In this document: piece after piece, positions 36,864 to 47,211 of the stretch
Position numbering within the stretch: position 1 is the stretch's first letter
Layout of the letters: the number at the start of each line of letters is the position of its first letter
DNA from: Henckelia pumila
Taxonomy: Eukaryota; Streptophyta; Magnoliopsida; Lamiales; Gesneriaceae
Direction: 5' to 3'
Assembly: GCF_033568475.1 (NCBI RefSeq)
Contig: NC_133123.1
Span: 133,768,930-133,832,929 of the forward strand
DNA length: 64,000 nucleotides
Translations under genes and position numbers: made by a program
Notes under the pieces: generated by a model
Told to the model about the DNA's origin: nothing
The model's database searches: none
Seen by the model: only the letters and a program-made list of their open reading frames with translations

Positions 36864-39506
36864 TGAAACGACCCTAACTCTCTAAATATAAATAAATATG
36901 CGGAAATTTTTTTTTTTTTATACTTACTAAGTAAAAATATGTACATACATGCCCATACATATATGCACAGAATAAATAGATTTAAAAATAAATAACTTAA
37001 ATAAAAATGCAACCTTTAATAAATTAAATATCTGAGTATAACATTTAATAAAATTCTGACATAAGCAAAATAAATAAAATTTGCATGTACTGAAAATATT
37101 TAAATAAGATGAGTAATAATATCCACCATTGAAAATAAATAAAAATGTATAACACGATAAAAATATTCAAAACATGACGTAGACTCAGACAACGGTCACG
37201 GGGTTACTGCTTGTCCGCTCATAGGTCCTCGCCGCCGGTGGGTACTACATCCTCCGCTACGTACTCACCTGCACCATATCAGTGTAGTGAGCCTAGAGGC
37301 CCAACATGCTAACATAACAAGGGTTTAAAATAATTTAAATCACTTAAATACTAATACATAACATATACATGAATGAGCATGCTTAAAAATATCATGAACA
37401 TAACATAAACTTAAATTAAACTTGAATATCATAATAATACATAAACATTGTTGAGCAAAGTATTTTCTAACATCGAAAGGTCGTATCCATAGTGTAACCA
37501 TACATACATTAAATACTGATCAGCGTGGTAAACCAACGTACGTGGCGGTGACGAATCACCTCTTAAATTGGCAGTAAACTGCCCTTCAATAGTTCACATA
37601 TGGGGACGAATCCCCCTTAAATTGTCACACTACTTCAACTTCCAACATAAAATTATTTTCTTTTGCTCAACCTTAAACATTAAATCGTATATAAAAATTA
37701 TTTCATGAATGCATGTACTTAAATAAAATGTGTGCCCTTCATATATATTTAATTTAATTTCATACTAACATATAAATACTAAAAATAACTTCCATGCATA
37801 AAAATAATTAAATATATATTCAGGACACATGCAATTTCTCATGGGTTGTACTGAACTGCTGGCCCTAACACCCAAGCCCGTTTTTTTAAATCTGGCCCAT
37901 TAACACTGAGACTGGACCATTAACACACTTAAACCCAAAAATACATTTCTAGGCCCAATTAATAAATCAAAGCCCATTAAAACATTTTTGGCCCAATAAC
38001 AACCTATTCTGGCCCAATAGGCCCAAAAGCCCAAAGACTGGCCCAATAATTTTCGTGGCTCCCAAGCCCATAAAAATAATTGGGCTAACTGAAATAATTT
38101 CAAATAAAATTATTTGGAGGCCCAAATAATTTTCTAACTTATTATTTAAACCCAAAAACCAACTAAACTCTTAATTAATTAAAAATTAAAATACCCGAGC
38201 CCGGCCCACCTAACTCGGACCCGGACCCAACTGACCCGACCCACTACAACCCAGACCCGACCCAAACTCCATACCCGACCCGGAACCCACACAGAACACC
38301 TAACCCGACACCCCCAATTCCCAGCTTCTCCTCGACCGTGAGCAGCAGGCTTTGCGGCCTGCTGCCGGCTAGCTCCAGCCACCCACCGACCGGAGCTCCA
38401 CCACCCAGAAGTAGCCCACATCTGGGCGGTTCCAAAGAGCCATGCCTTGACCTACCTCGATTCCTACACAGCCCTAGCGAGCCACGCTTCGGGAAACCCG
38501 TAAAATGCCGACCTGCTGTGCAACAAAGGAAACCCGATCGGCCTGCTCTCTACCAGAACCTAGACCTGCCTTGGTTCGACCCTAGGAACCCTATCACACT
38601 TCTTAACCATGAGCCAACAGCCTTGGACCGCCCATGCAAGGAAGAACATGAGATGTGAAGCCAAATAACCATGATCATGAACTTTTCAACCATAAAACTC
38701 AAGGTCTCGCATGATATCCAAAAAACAACTATGCAGAGACGTTAAAAATCTGCTATAACATGAATAATTAACTTATATGGTGTGAAAGAAAGGAAATAAA
38801 CATGCCTTGTTAATATAACGAAGATTATCGCGTGAACGGGGGCTCCGGAACGACGAGCGGCCAAGAACTCACAAATTCCTTGAAGGATCGGCTATGGAGG
38901 ACTGATATCTGCTATGGGGCGTGAAGATGGTGATGGAGAAAGGTTGGAGGCGGCTAAGGGAGAGGGAGACGTGAGTTTAGGGTAGATAGGATAGATTTTT
39001 GGTTAATTAGAATTTAATTAAGATAATAACTAATTTAAGATAAAATTATGCCTAAAATATAATATTTAAATCTCAACATAACATATTATTCTGATAATAA
39101 AAATCAAAATCCCGAAATAATATTTTAGGAAAATTTTAAAAATTAATAAAAGTCAATAAAGGGACTAATTTTGGCTAAAAATCAACCCTTAAATAAATAT
39201 ATAATTAAATACTAAAATTTTCTTGACACAACACCTTAAAATATTATTTTAAGGCTCGTAAAACTCATAAAATATTTTTGGCTAAATAATTTGGCGTTTC
39301 GTCCGTCCTCGGTCTCGTCTACGCGATCAAAACCAATTATTTCCTTAAAAATCTAAAAATACTATAATTGTGGGTTAAATGATAAAATAAATTAAATCAT
39401 GCATATAAATCACATAATATCACATAAATACATTTAACCCTTAATTAAAAATTAATTTCTCCTAATTATGCATGTGGATTTACGTTTAAAATTTTCGTGT
39501 GTTACA
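36864..39506 (-). repeat. 5' LTR of the Tekay element
   Basis: 2,643 bp, same length as the partner LTR, with roughly 25-30 single-base differences seen by eye, most of them transitions as expected for methylated repeats. Confidence 0.95.
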
Positions 39507-42500
39507 TGTTCCCTGAGATGCCTTTGCATTTTCATGATGGAATCCACGTCACTGCCTTCCATCTCTTGTTAAGAAATCTGCAAGAATATTTTCATGAGAT
39601 TTAATAATAACAATATCAAAAATATAATTTTGACATAATGCTTGCCATCTTAATAACCTAGCTTTCTCAAGTTTAGATTCAATCTTATTTTTTAAGAAAG
39701 CTTTTACCTGGGTGTTATCAACCTTTAGCGTGAATTTTTTAGCAAGTAAAAATAATGGCCATTTTTCGAAAGCCCTTTTAACTGCATAAAATTCTTTTTC
39801 GTTGATATGTCATCTGATGGCCTCTGATTCTGAAAAAAGACCGCTACAGTATCTTCATGGTATTTCTCCATCCGGAGTTATCTTGGTAAGGACTGCTGCC
39901 CACCAATCGTCACTAGCATCCGTAAATAAAACCAGATTATCTTCATATTCGGGTATAGCCATTTTTTGGAGATTCTTACATATCTCCTTTAATTGGTTTA
40001 TCCCTTGAGTATGGTCTTCGGTCCATATAAATCTAGCATCCTTTTTTAACAAAGGACTGAACACCTTTCTGTACATTGCTAGGTTGTTAATGAACATCCC
40101 TGCGAAATTAACTACTCCAAGAAAATTCTGGAGTTGTTTTATGTCTTTGAGTTTATCTGGAAAATTCTTTACCTTTTCCACAATATGAGGTTGTAGAATT
40201 ATTCCAGTTTCATCAATCTCAATACCAAGGAATTCAATTTTCCTTGTTGCTATGACTGCTTTATTTTCAGATAAGACCAGTCATTCTTAATTACAAATTT
40301 TAGAGAAAATCTCTAAGTATTTAACGTGTTCGTCTATATTTTTTGATGCTATAAGAATATCATAAATATAAACAAACATAAAGTTGAAATAATCTTTAAA
40401 AATGTTATCCATATTTCTTTGAAATATCTGGGGTGCATTAGCCAATCTCATAGGCATAACTTTCCAAATATAGTGTCCTTGTGGAGTAGAAAAGACTGTG
40501 AATTTCTTATTGCCTTCTTCCATTCGAATCTGGTAAAATCCAGACTTACAATCAAATTTTGAGAACACTCTAGCATTTCGTACACAGCTAATTAGGTGTT
40601 CTCTACTCGATATGAAGTACCCATCAAACTCCAGGATTTTATTAATACCTTGGTAGTTAATAACTAATCTGGGTTTTCCTCTTTTTATTTCACCATGATT
40701 TTTGACCAGAAATCCTGGGCTGCTATATGGTAAAACTCCTTCTTTGATTAGACCAAGGTCCAAATATTCCTTGATAATTATTCTCATATCCCTTTGATAT
40801 GTTATGTTCATCGGGATAGGCTTATATCTGACGAATTCATACTTTTTGCCTTCCTTTAGAGTAAGACTAGTTTTGAGTTGATTTCTATCCCACCATGCCA
40901 AAGGATGCTCGTTGTAACTTTCTTTGAGCCTCTTTTTGACATCTTCAAGGGATACCTTATTTTCTAACTCTATATCTCTGTGATTTAGAGTCACCTTGAG
41001 AAGCTCCATATCCTCTGTTTTGAGTTCTTTTTATGTTGTTATTTTCAACATGGTGTCTCCAAACCTTCTTGTATCTTTTATTTTTGGGTGAAAAAGTTGT
41101 CCTTTATCACCACGCTGGCTGCGAAATATTATCGGCAATTGTCGATAAAAAGCAACTTTGAGTATTTGAACGATAATTTTATGATTACAAATTGTAGTGA
41201 ACATAAGTCTTCTTGACTCATTGTCTTGTGTGTACTTCTTAAACATTTGTAAGAAGTTATTTCCTAACAGGATATCAGCTCTTGTATCATGAAAATAGAT
41301 TGGTGGTGTCTTTACCTTGTACCAAGGTGTTTGACCTGCTCCTCCCATGAGGATTTCTGCTTGTTTTATTCCTTTGCAAATAATTAAAATTCTTCTAGAG
41401 AAATCCCGTCCAGCAATTTTTGGCAATTCTTCTTCACATTCTTCAGGGAAGACTCCTCTTTTTGCTGTACAAATTCCTGCTCCCAAGTCAATATAAGCTG
41501 CAAAGTATTCAGCCTTATATTGTTCATACAACATTCCTATTGGAATGTATATGGAGAAAGGACTTGTTGTCATTTTTTAAAAGGATTACTAAATGACCCT
41601 GCCATTTTTAACAGACTGTGTTGCAACTCAGTAATCCGATTAAGACTTTTCACCTTTAGTTTTCCTAAGGCTTCAGAAGGTAGAGTATGGTTAATTCTTT
41701 CTACTTCTTCGATGCGTCCTAGTAAATCATGTTCATGACTTACTAATTTCAATAGTTGCTTCTTCCTCTGTTTGTAAATAGAGTTTTCGAATCTGTTTAA
41801 AGGATTGTCCCTTATCCAATTCTCTTGGTTTTCCATCTCGTAGAATTTTTATTGAATCCTCCAAGTCTTCTCTTTTGCCATAAACTCTATTCTTTTTTCA
41901 AGGCGTTTCCATGGTTTATGGTCCTCCAGAAATTCTAGGCCAAGAATGAGCTGATCCATTTCTTTTCCTGGAATTCCACAGATTTAAACTTCCAATTCTC
42001 CAATATTTATCACTCCTTGGTAAGTTCCTTTTTCTTGTTGTTCCAAATAGTAAATCGAGTTATAAGGGAACTGATTTCGATGACTTGTAATTTCGAATAC
42101 TATTTTCACTTCTTTCCATCCTTCTGGAGATCTAAGTTTTCCTATTATAGAAAACTCATTTTCTTCTGGTGGAATTTCTTGAATAGGAGATTTGTCCCAT
42201 CTCCTACTTGTCATTCGGTCTCCTTGGAAAGATAACCTTCAGAGTTCTATTTTAAGGTCTCTGTATAGAACAGGTCTGTCTTGAATTTGAATGTCTGTTT
42301 CCTGAATTAAAGGAAACTCGATTCTTTCCGGGTATATTGCATGAGCAACTTTCCCAAATATCTTTGGAATTTCAATGAACTCATTTCTAATAAATAATTC
42401 AGAATGGTGAGTATTAGAAAAAGCATATGAAATTTGATATGTAATAGAATATGGCCTATTACCTTCCTTCATTAGTTTTTTTTCCTTGAAGTTTTGATGC

Positions 42501-44802
42501 AACGTCAAGGCTCGACTAAAATCTCTATCAGCTAAATTGTAGGCTATTCTTGGATAAATAACTCCCACAATTTTTTTTGCGCACAAATTTCCTGAGATAG
42601 TTCCTAGAACCGCATCTTGTATATTCCCCATTCTTTTATCGCATACTACGATATCTATGGGTGAATCTATTCCTTCTTTAAAAGTAGCTTTGATCATAAT
42701 CTGGATTGCTCCAATATGAATCCAAGACATTGTCTTTGCTAATTCTGCTTTTAATTTCTGTAATTCCTCTCGAATTTCTTCAAAGGGAATCAACTGCATC
42801 TCAATTTGATTACTGGTTAATTCCATAGGAATCGCCATTTCCCTTCTGAATACCTTATAAATCAAATTATGTCTTCTTTGTCTTAGCCCTAGGTTTCCTA
42901 AAAATCTTTCAACTTGTCCTGCCGAAAATCCTTCGTACTTCTGTAGTGTTGGATTTTCTCTCATAATCCTTTGAACCATATTATGAGATATCGTGGTTTG
43001 ACTAAAGAACCCAGCCAAACTTTCATGTGTTTCATGTCGAAACACCTCCTCTTTACTCTGATTCTGATTCTGATTCATCCTCATAAACTTCTTGACTAAA
43101 TAATATCTCTTCTTCGTATATGCTTTCATCTAAGGTGATATCCTCAAATTGATATACTTGGACTAGATCTTGAAAGAAAACCGCATCATCCATATCTGGT
43201 GTTGCTTCAAAGAGTTTGACTCCTTTTTTCTCGTTTTCTGGACAATTTGTAGATATATGTCCTTTTGCTCCACATGTCCAGTAGTTGCAATCCTTGAAAC
43301 TTTCACTTGTCCTTGTATGAGTTCTTCTGAAAGTTCTTTTTGATAATGTTCTTCCCCTGCTTTGTGATGAGCCTGTTGCTGGGGACGTTCTTGTAGGTCC
43401 ACTTCTTCTACCTGATCTATAGGATTTGGCTTTTTGTTTGGACCAAAATGTTCTTGGTTTCCAAGAACTCTTCATTCTTTTATTATAGGGATTATTTCTG
43501 ATTTTTTTCCTTTTAAATCCCTGTGTTCTGTTTTCAATGATCGTTGGAAGATCATTTTCTCTACAACACAAAGGTGTACGCTTATCTATACCCCTTATTT
43601 TCTTGTAGTTCTTTTGTAATGCTGTCATATGGCACCATTCTGCCAATTTTCCTTTCAAAAAGGACGCGCGTCTTGCCAATGTATCAAGATTACCTGGAAC
43701 GTATTCTTTAATCAGCATTTCTCTCCAGGGACTTAATATTTTTGCAAAAAATAGCTGAATAGCTACATTTTCCTCGACTCCCGAATTTCATCTGTATTTA
43801 GTGAATAACATAATGTATTCATCAACTAAACAGATATCATGTAAATCGAGGCTATACAGAGCTTGAGTATATCTTCTCTTTTTCTCTGTATCTTGATTAT
43901 TGAAATAGTCTACCCCTATGAATTGTGCTTTAAATAGGGTGGCCATTCTTTCTCCAATCTCGCTGAGGGATTCTCCTGCTAAGATTGATTCCTTCGTATC
44001 TGGCATAGTCATCTCCCATGCGATCTTGACAGATCCCATTAGACTCATTTCTAGAAGTTTAATGAATCCTTATTTATTGAGATCTAATGTCCATGCTGCA
44101 ATTCTCATAGCTGACGTCCAATCATCTATAAGATCTTCTCTGTTTTTGAAGTCCAAAACATTAAGGTTTAACATAACCCCATAAGGATGTATCGAGTCTA
44201 AAACAGTTTTTCCATAAGGAGTTTGATGTAGTGGTATTTTACTCCTTCTTGACCTGGTTTTTGCTGGATGTGAATTTTCTCCCACATGGAACTCACTATG
44301 TGGTTCTTCTGTTTTTACCACATATCTTGGGGGATTTCCCATGGGTTGTTCACCCTCAGAGGAATTCATTTTTAGATCTACAACTTTGAGATTCGCAAAA
44401 GAATCCGCAAGATCTTGTAGATCCTCGAGATTTAATCTTTCTAAAGTAGTCATCAGATAGTGTTTTTCTCTGATACTGCTTTTATAAGATTAATCATCAT
44501 TCCATCATTAGTTAAAGGTTTTTGAACCATTTTGGTTTTACCTTTCTGATGTAACAAAGGTTCGGTACAAAACGAGAGTGGTAACTTTCCTCCTGTATTT
44601 CCTTTTCTAGAACCAGAAGTATGTTCTAGGTTTATGATTTTATTTTGAAGATCCTTTAGAGTTCCAAGAATTTCTTCTTGTTTCTTAAGGATTTATTCAA
44701 TTTGCCGAGGTATTTCATACAACTGATTGCTGTAATATTGTACCGTCTTTTGAATTTTCTAAGATCTCCGGAGAGTTTAGAGGAATCTGGGGTAATCGCT
44801 AA

Positions 44803-44965
44803 AAATTTAGAGTTAGAAATCATTTTTCTTTATCTCTTCAAATTTGAGAGCATTAGTCGCAACCTATTGTAAGTAATCTATTGTGAATAGATTACTTACA
44901 ATAGGTTGCGACTAATGCTCTCAAATTTGAAGAGATAAAGAAAAATGATTTCTAACTCTAAATTT
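44803..44965. repeat. Perfect palindrome, 78-bp arms, 7-bp loop
   Basis: 44803-44880 and 44888-44965 are exact reverse complements around a TTGTGAA loop. The arm includes GGTTGCGACTAATGCTCTC. It lies between the caulimovirid primer site and its capsid region. Perfect identity in an otherwise decayed fossil is unexpected. Confidence 0.93.
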
Positions 44966-45110
44966 AGATTAACTTGTTTATAGGATTTCGTATGAATAAA
45001 ATCCTCTTGATTCAAACCTTCGTTTGAAGTCATCTTTTTGTAAAATCTTCTCCTCAACAAAGAAAAACATGAATTAACGAATAATATTATGTCTGAATAA
45101 TTAACCTAAA

Positions 45111-45122
45111 GCTCTGATACCA
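45111..45122 (-). other. Caulimovirid tRNA-Met primer site
   Basis: Minus strand TGGTATCAGAGC followed by TTTAGG. In caulimovirids this site marks genome position 1. The sequence on its far side (45123 to about 45260) looks like the end of the leader, with repeated TATGCTT(G/A)A motifs. Confidence 0.7.
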
Positions 45123-45734
45123 TTTTTCCGCATAATTCTTTATACTACAAATGAGCACAAAATCTCCAGATTCAAGCATAAAACCTTTACAAGTTAAGCA
45201 TAGAACCTATAGATTTCAAGCATAGATTAGCATAAATCCAACACAAGAATTAAATATTAAAATATTCAAGTTTGGTGGTCCTAGGGAGTTATAGTAAAGA
45301 ATATTTTGCCTAAAGAGTTATAATAAAGTTAGGAAGGGTATTAGGGATTTTAGGACAATTCACTCATAAAAAAATTCAAAATTTAATTATTTATAATTCG
45401 ATTAATCGAATTAACCGAATTTTTTTATAAAAAAAATCTAAAATCAAACAGAATTAATTGAAATTTTCTAACATTAAAATCAAATTTTTTAAATTAACTA
45501 AATTAAAATTTTAAATTCATTCGATTCATTCGATTAATTGAATTTCACCGAAATATTCTTCAGCCCTAATTAAGTATCAAAAAATAGTGAAACCGACACG
45601 TGGTCGAAATTTCGGCTACCGCCAAAAGCTAATGCGATCCCACGTTAAATTTCTCCTCTCCATCCAAAAATTATCACGCATTTGAATGTTTAATCTGGAC
45701 TGTCAGATGGACCTTAATCAACGGACATTATCTG

Positions 45735-45788
45735 CATCCGCGTCACTCTACAATAACCAATAGGAATAGACAACACCTCTATATATTA
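45735..45788 (+). promoter_or_regulatory. H2B promoter elements
   Basis: CATCCGCGTCA (45735-45745) contains seven of eight bases of the plant histone octamer in reverse (GATCCGCG), fused to an ACG-type hexamer-like end. CCAAT lies at 45757-45761 and TCTATATATTA at about 45778-45788, 78-88 bp before the ATG. Octamer, CCAAT and TATA in this order are typical of S-phase histone promoters. Confidence 0.65.
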
Positions 45789-45865
45789 CGATCTCCCAGC
45801 TGCCTTTTTTCAAACACATTCAAATTTCGAAATATCAATCTGATAAGAAAAGTTGAAGCGAAATA

Positions 45866-46306
45866 ATGGCAGCGAAGTCAGAGAAGAAGCCGTCCGAGAA
45901 GAAACCCGCCGCCGAGAAATTCCCAGCGGCGGAAAAGGCCCCGGCGGAGAAGAAGCCACGTGGGGGGAAGAAGCTTCCCAAGGAGGGCGGTGCTGCAGGC
46001 GATAAGAAGAAGAAGCGGACGAAGAAGAGCGTGGAAACCTACAAGATTTACATCTTCAAAGTTCTGAAGCAAGTGCACCCTGATATCGGCATCTCCAGCA
46101 AGGCCATGGGGATCATGAACAGCTTCATCAACGATATTTTCGAGAAATTGGCGCAGGAGGCGTCTCGCCTGGCCAGGTACAACAAGAAGCCGACGATTAC
46201 GTCTCGGGAAATCCAGACCGCGGTCAGGTTGGTTCTGCCCGGTGAGCTAGCTAAGCACGCAGTTTCTGAGGGGACCAAGGCCGTTACCAAATTCACCAGC
46301 TCTTGA
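45866..46306 (+). CDS. H2B: Histone H2B, copy A (146 aa)
   Basis: Intronless, as in plant H2B genes. The tail (about residues 1-52) is lysine-, proline- and alanine-rich with repeated EKKP and AEK(A/F)P blocks. The histone fold begins near [18 protein letters not shown] and continues [41 protein letters not shown] and [17 protein letters not shown]; the end is [10 protein letters not shown], with the lysine before FTSS being the family's monoubiquitination site. H2B pairs with H2A and two such dimers complete the nucleosome. All fold residues I can judge are normal. GC-rich third positions contrast with flanking AT-rich DNA. Confidence 0.97.
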   Translation: MAAKSEKKPSEKKPAAEKFPAAEKAPAEKKPRGGKKLPKEGGAAGDKKKKRTKKSVETYKIYIFKVLKQVHPDIGISSKAMGIMNSFINDIFEKLAQEASRLARYNKKPTITSREIQTAVRLVLPGELAKHAVSEGTKAVTKFTSS

Positions 46307-47046
46307 AGAATTAGTTAGTAGGATTTCGTTTTTTATGCCCTTTGGAGTTTTTGCTTTGTCAGGGTTATTATGTAAATCAAGTTCCTACTCGTATGAATGA
46401 ATGAATGAATTCTGGTGTTTCTATTATTTTCGCATTTCCAGTTAATTTATGCAGAAATTATGTTGAACAAATGGACTGAAATGTTTTATAGTTACAATGG
46501 TTTTGGGAAATTTACGTTTTCAAGTTATTTGATTGTGAATTTGTGATATACTCGAATGCTTTGTTGAGTTGAAATACGTGGCCAAAGTCTCTGAATTTGT
46601 TTGGAATTTGTGAAATTAGCTGTTACTTGAACTTGGATTCTGAAAAAAACATTTGTTGAAAACAAATCAACGAAATTGTAACACCCCGACCTCTTACTTG
46701 ATTTGACAGTGAGGATAATAGATTGTTCTTGTATATGCTATTTCAAATTCTTTAATTCGTTTTGATTTGATAAACAAACGGAAAAGTGAATATCAAAGTC
46801 ACTCAATTAATTTCAATAAGCGCCAAATCTTTTTCCAAATGAACTACTTGTATAAAATAGAAGTGTTATCAATTGGAACTGAAGCTAATGAAATTTCGTG
46901 ATGATATATAATTTGGTCATTATATTGAAGTAGGCGGTGTCGTGCATGTGGTGAGAAAGTTCTACTGCAACAGCAACAACAGCAATTATTGAGATTGTTA
47001 TACTAATTTATTAGTCATTCATGCCCATATATAAAGACGTGACCTC

Positions 47047-47073
47047 ATTATTATTATTATTATTATTATTATT
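47047..47073. repeat. (ATT)n microsatellite
   Basis: Nine ATT units, located just downstream of MDAR4, probably in its 3' untranslated region. Confidence 0.9.
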
Positions 47074-47211
47074 TCTTTGTAAACATAATTCAATCACTTT
47101 TCCCCACCCTCGATATAATAAATAGAGAGATTTAAAATCCCCGTGCCCTAAAAATGCTACAACATGGTGGCATGCCATCGTACAATCTTGAATTCGGATA
47201 AATAACACATC

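Larger units (their letters stand above)
29370..39506 (-). mobile_element. Tekay (Del) chromovirus, Ty3/Gypsy, with both LTRs, inserted in the caulimovirid
   Basis: Two LTRs of identical length (2,643 bp) frame a 4.85 kb interior. Next to the 5' LTR (36864-39506, minus) is a primer site TGGTATCAGAGC for initiator tRNA-Met; next to the 3' LTR is a purine tract AAGGGGGGGAGAAT. Interior parts on the minus strand: gag with zinc knuckle (about 36700-35625; CFHCREPEHEIANC), protease ([10 protein letters not shown]), reverse transcriptase ([10 protein letters not shown]), RNase H, integrase, and a C-terminal chromodomain (VIPMVRVQWLNHSEEEATWE) near 32060-32200, which puts it in the chromoviruses; LTR size and primer fit Tekay. 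Flanks are TATTC and TGTTC, a near-match 5-bp duplication. By eye the LTRs differ at about 1%, so insertion is recent. Coding parts look largely complete with a few interruptions. Confidence 0.92.
27640..45260 (-). mobile_element. Endogenous caulimovirid (pararetrovirus fossil), about genome length, split by a Tekay element
   Basis: Minus orientation. Parts in order: leader and tRNA-Met primer site (about 45111-45122), capsid region (about 44450-43050, with a zinc-knuckle-like CGAKGHISTNC), movement protein (about 43130-42240), protease (about 41570-41030), reverse transcriptase (about 41010-40180), RNase H (to about 39510), then after the Tekay insertion a C-terminal inclusion/transactivator-like region (about 29360-28000) and a promoter with TATA near 27840. 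Without the 10.1 kb insertion the copy is about 7.5 kb, close to a full caulimovirid genome. Capsid and movement regions upstream of a separate polymerase, with a downstream transactivator-like frame, recall solendo- and cavemovirus-type layouts. It is broken by many interruptions. Older than the Tekay element inside it. Confidence 0.8.
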
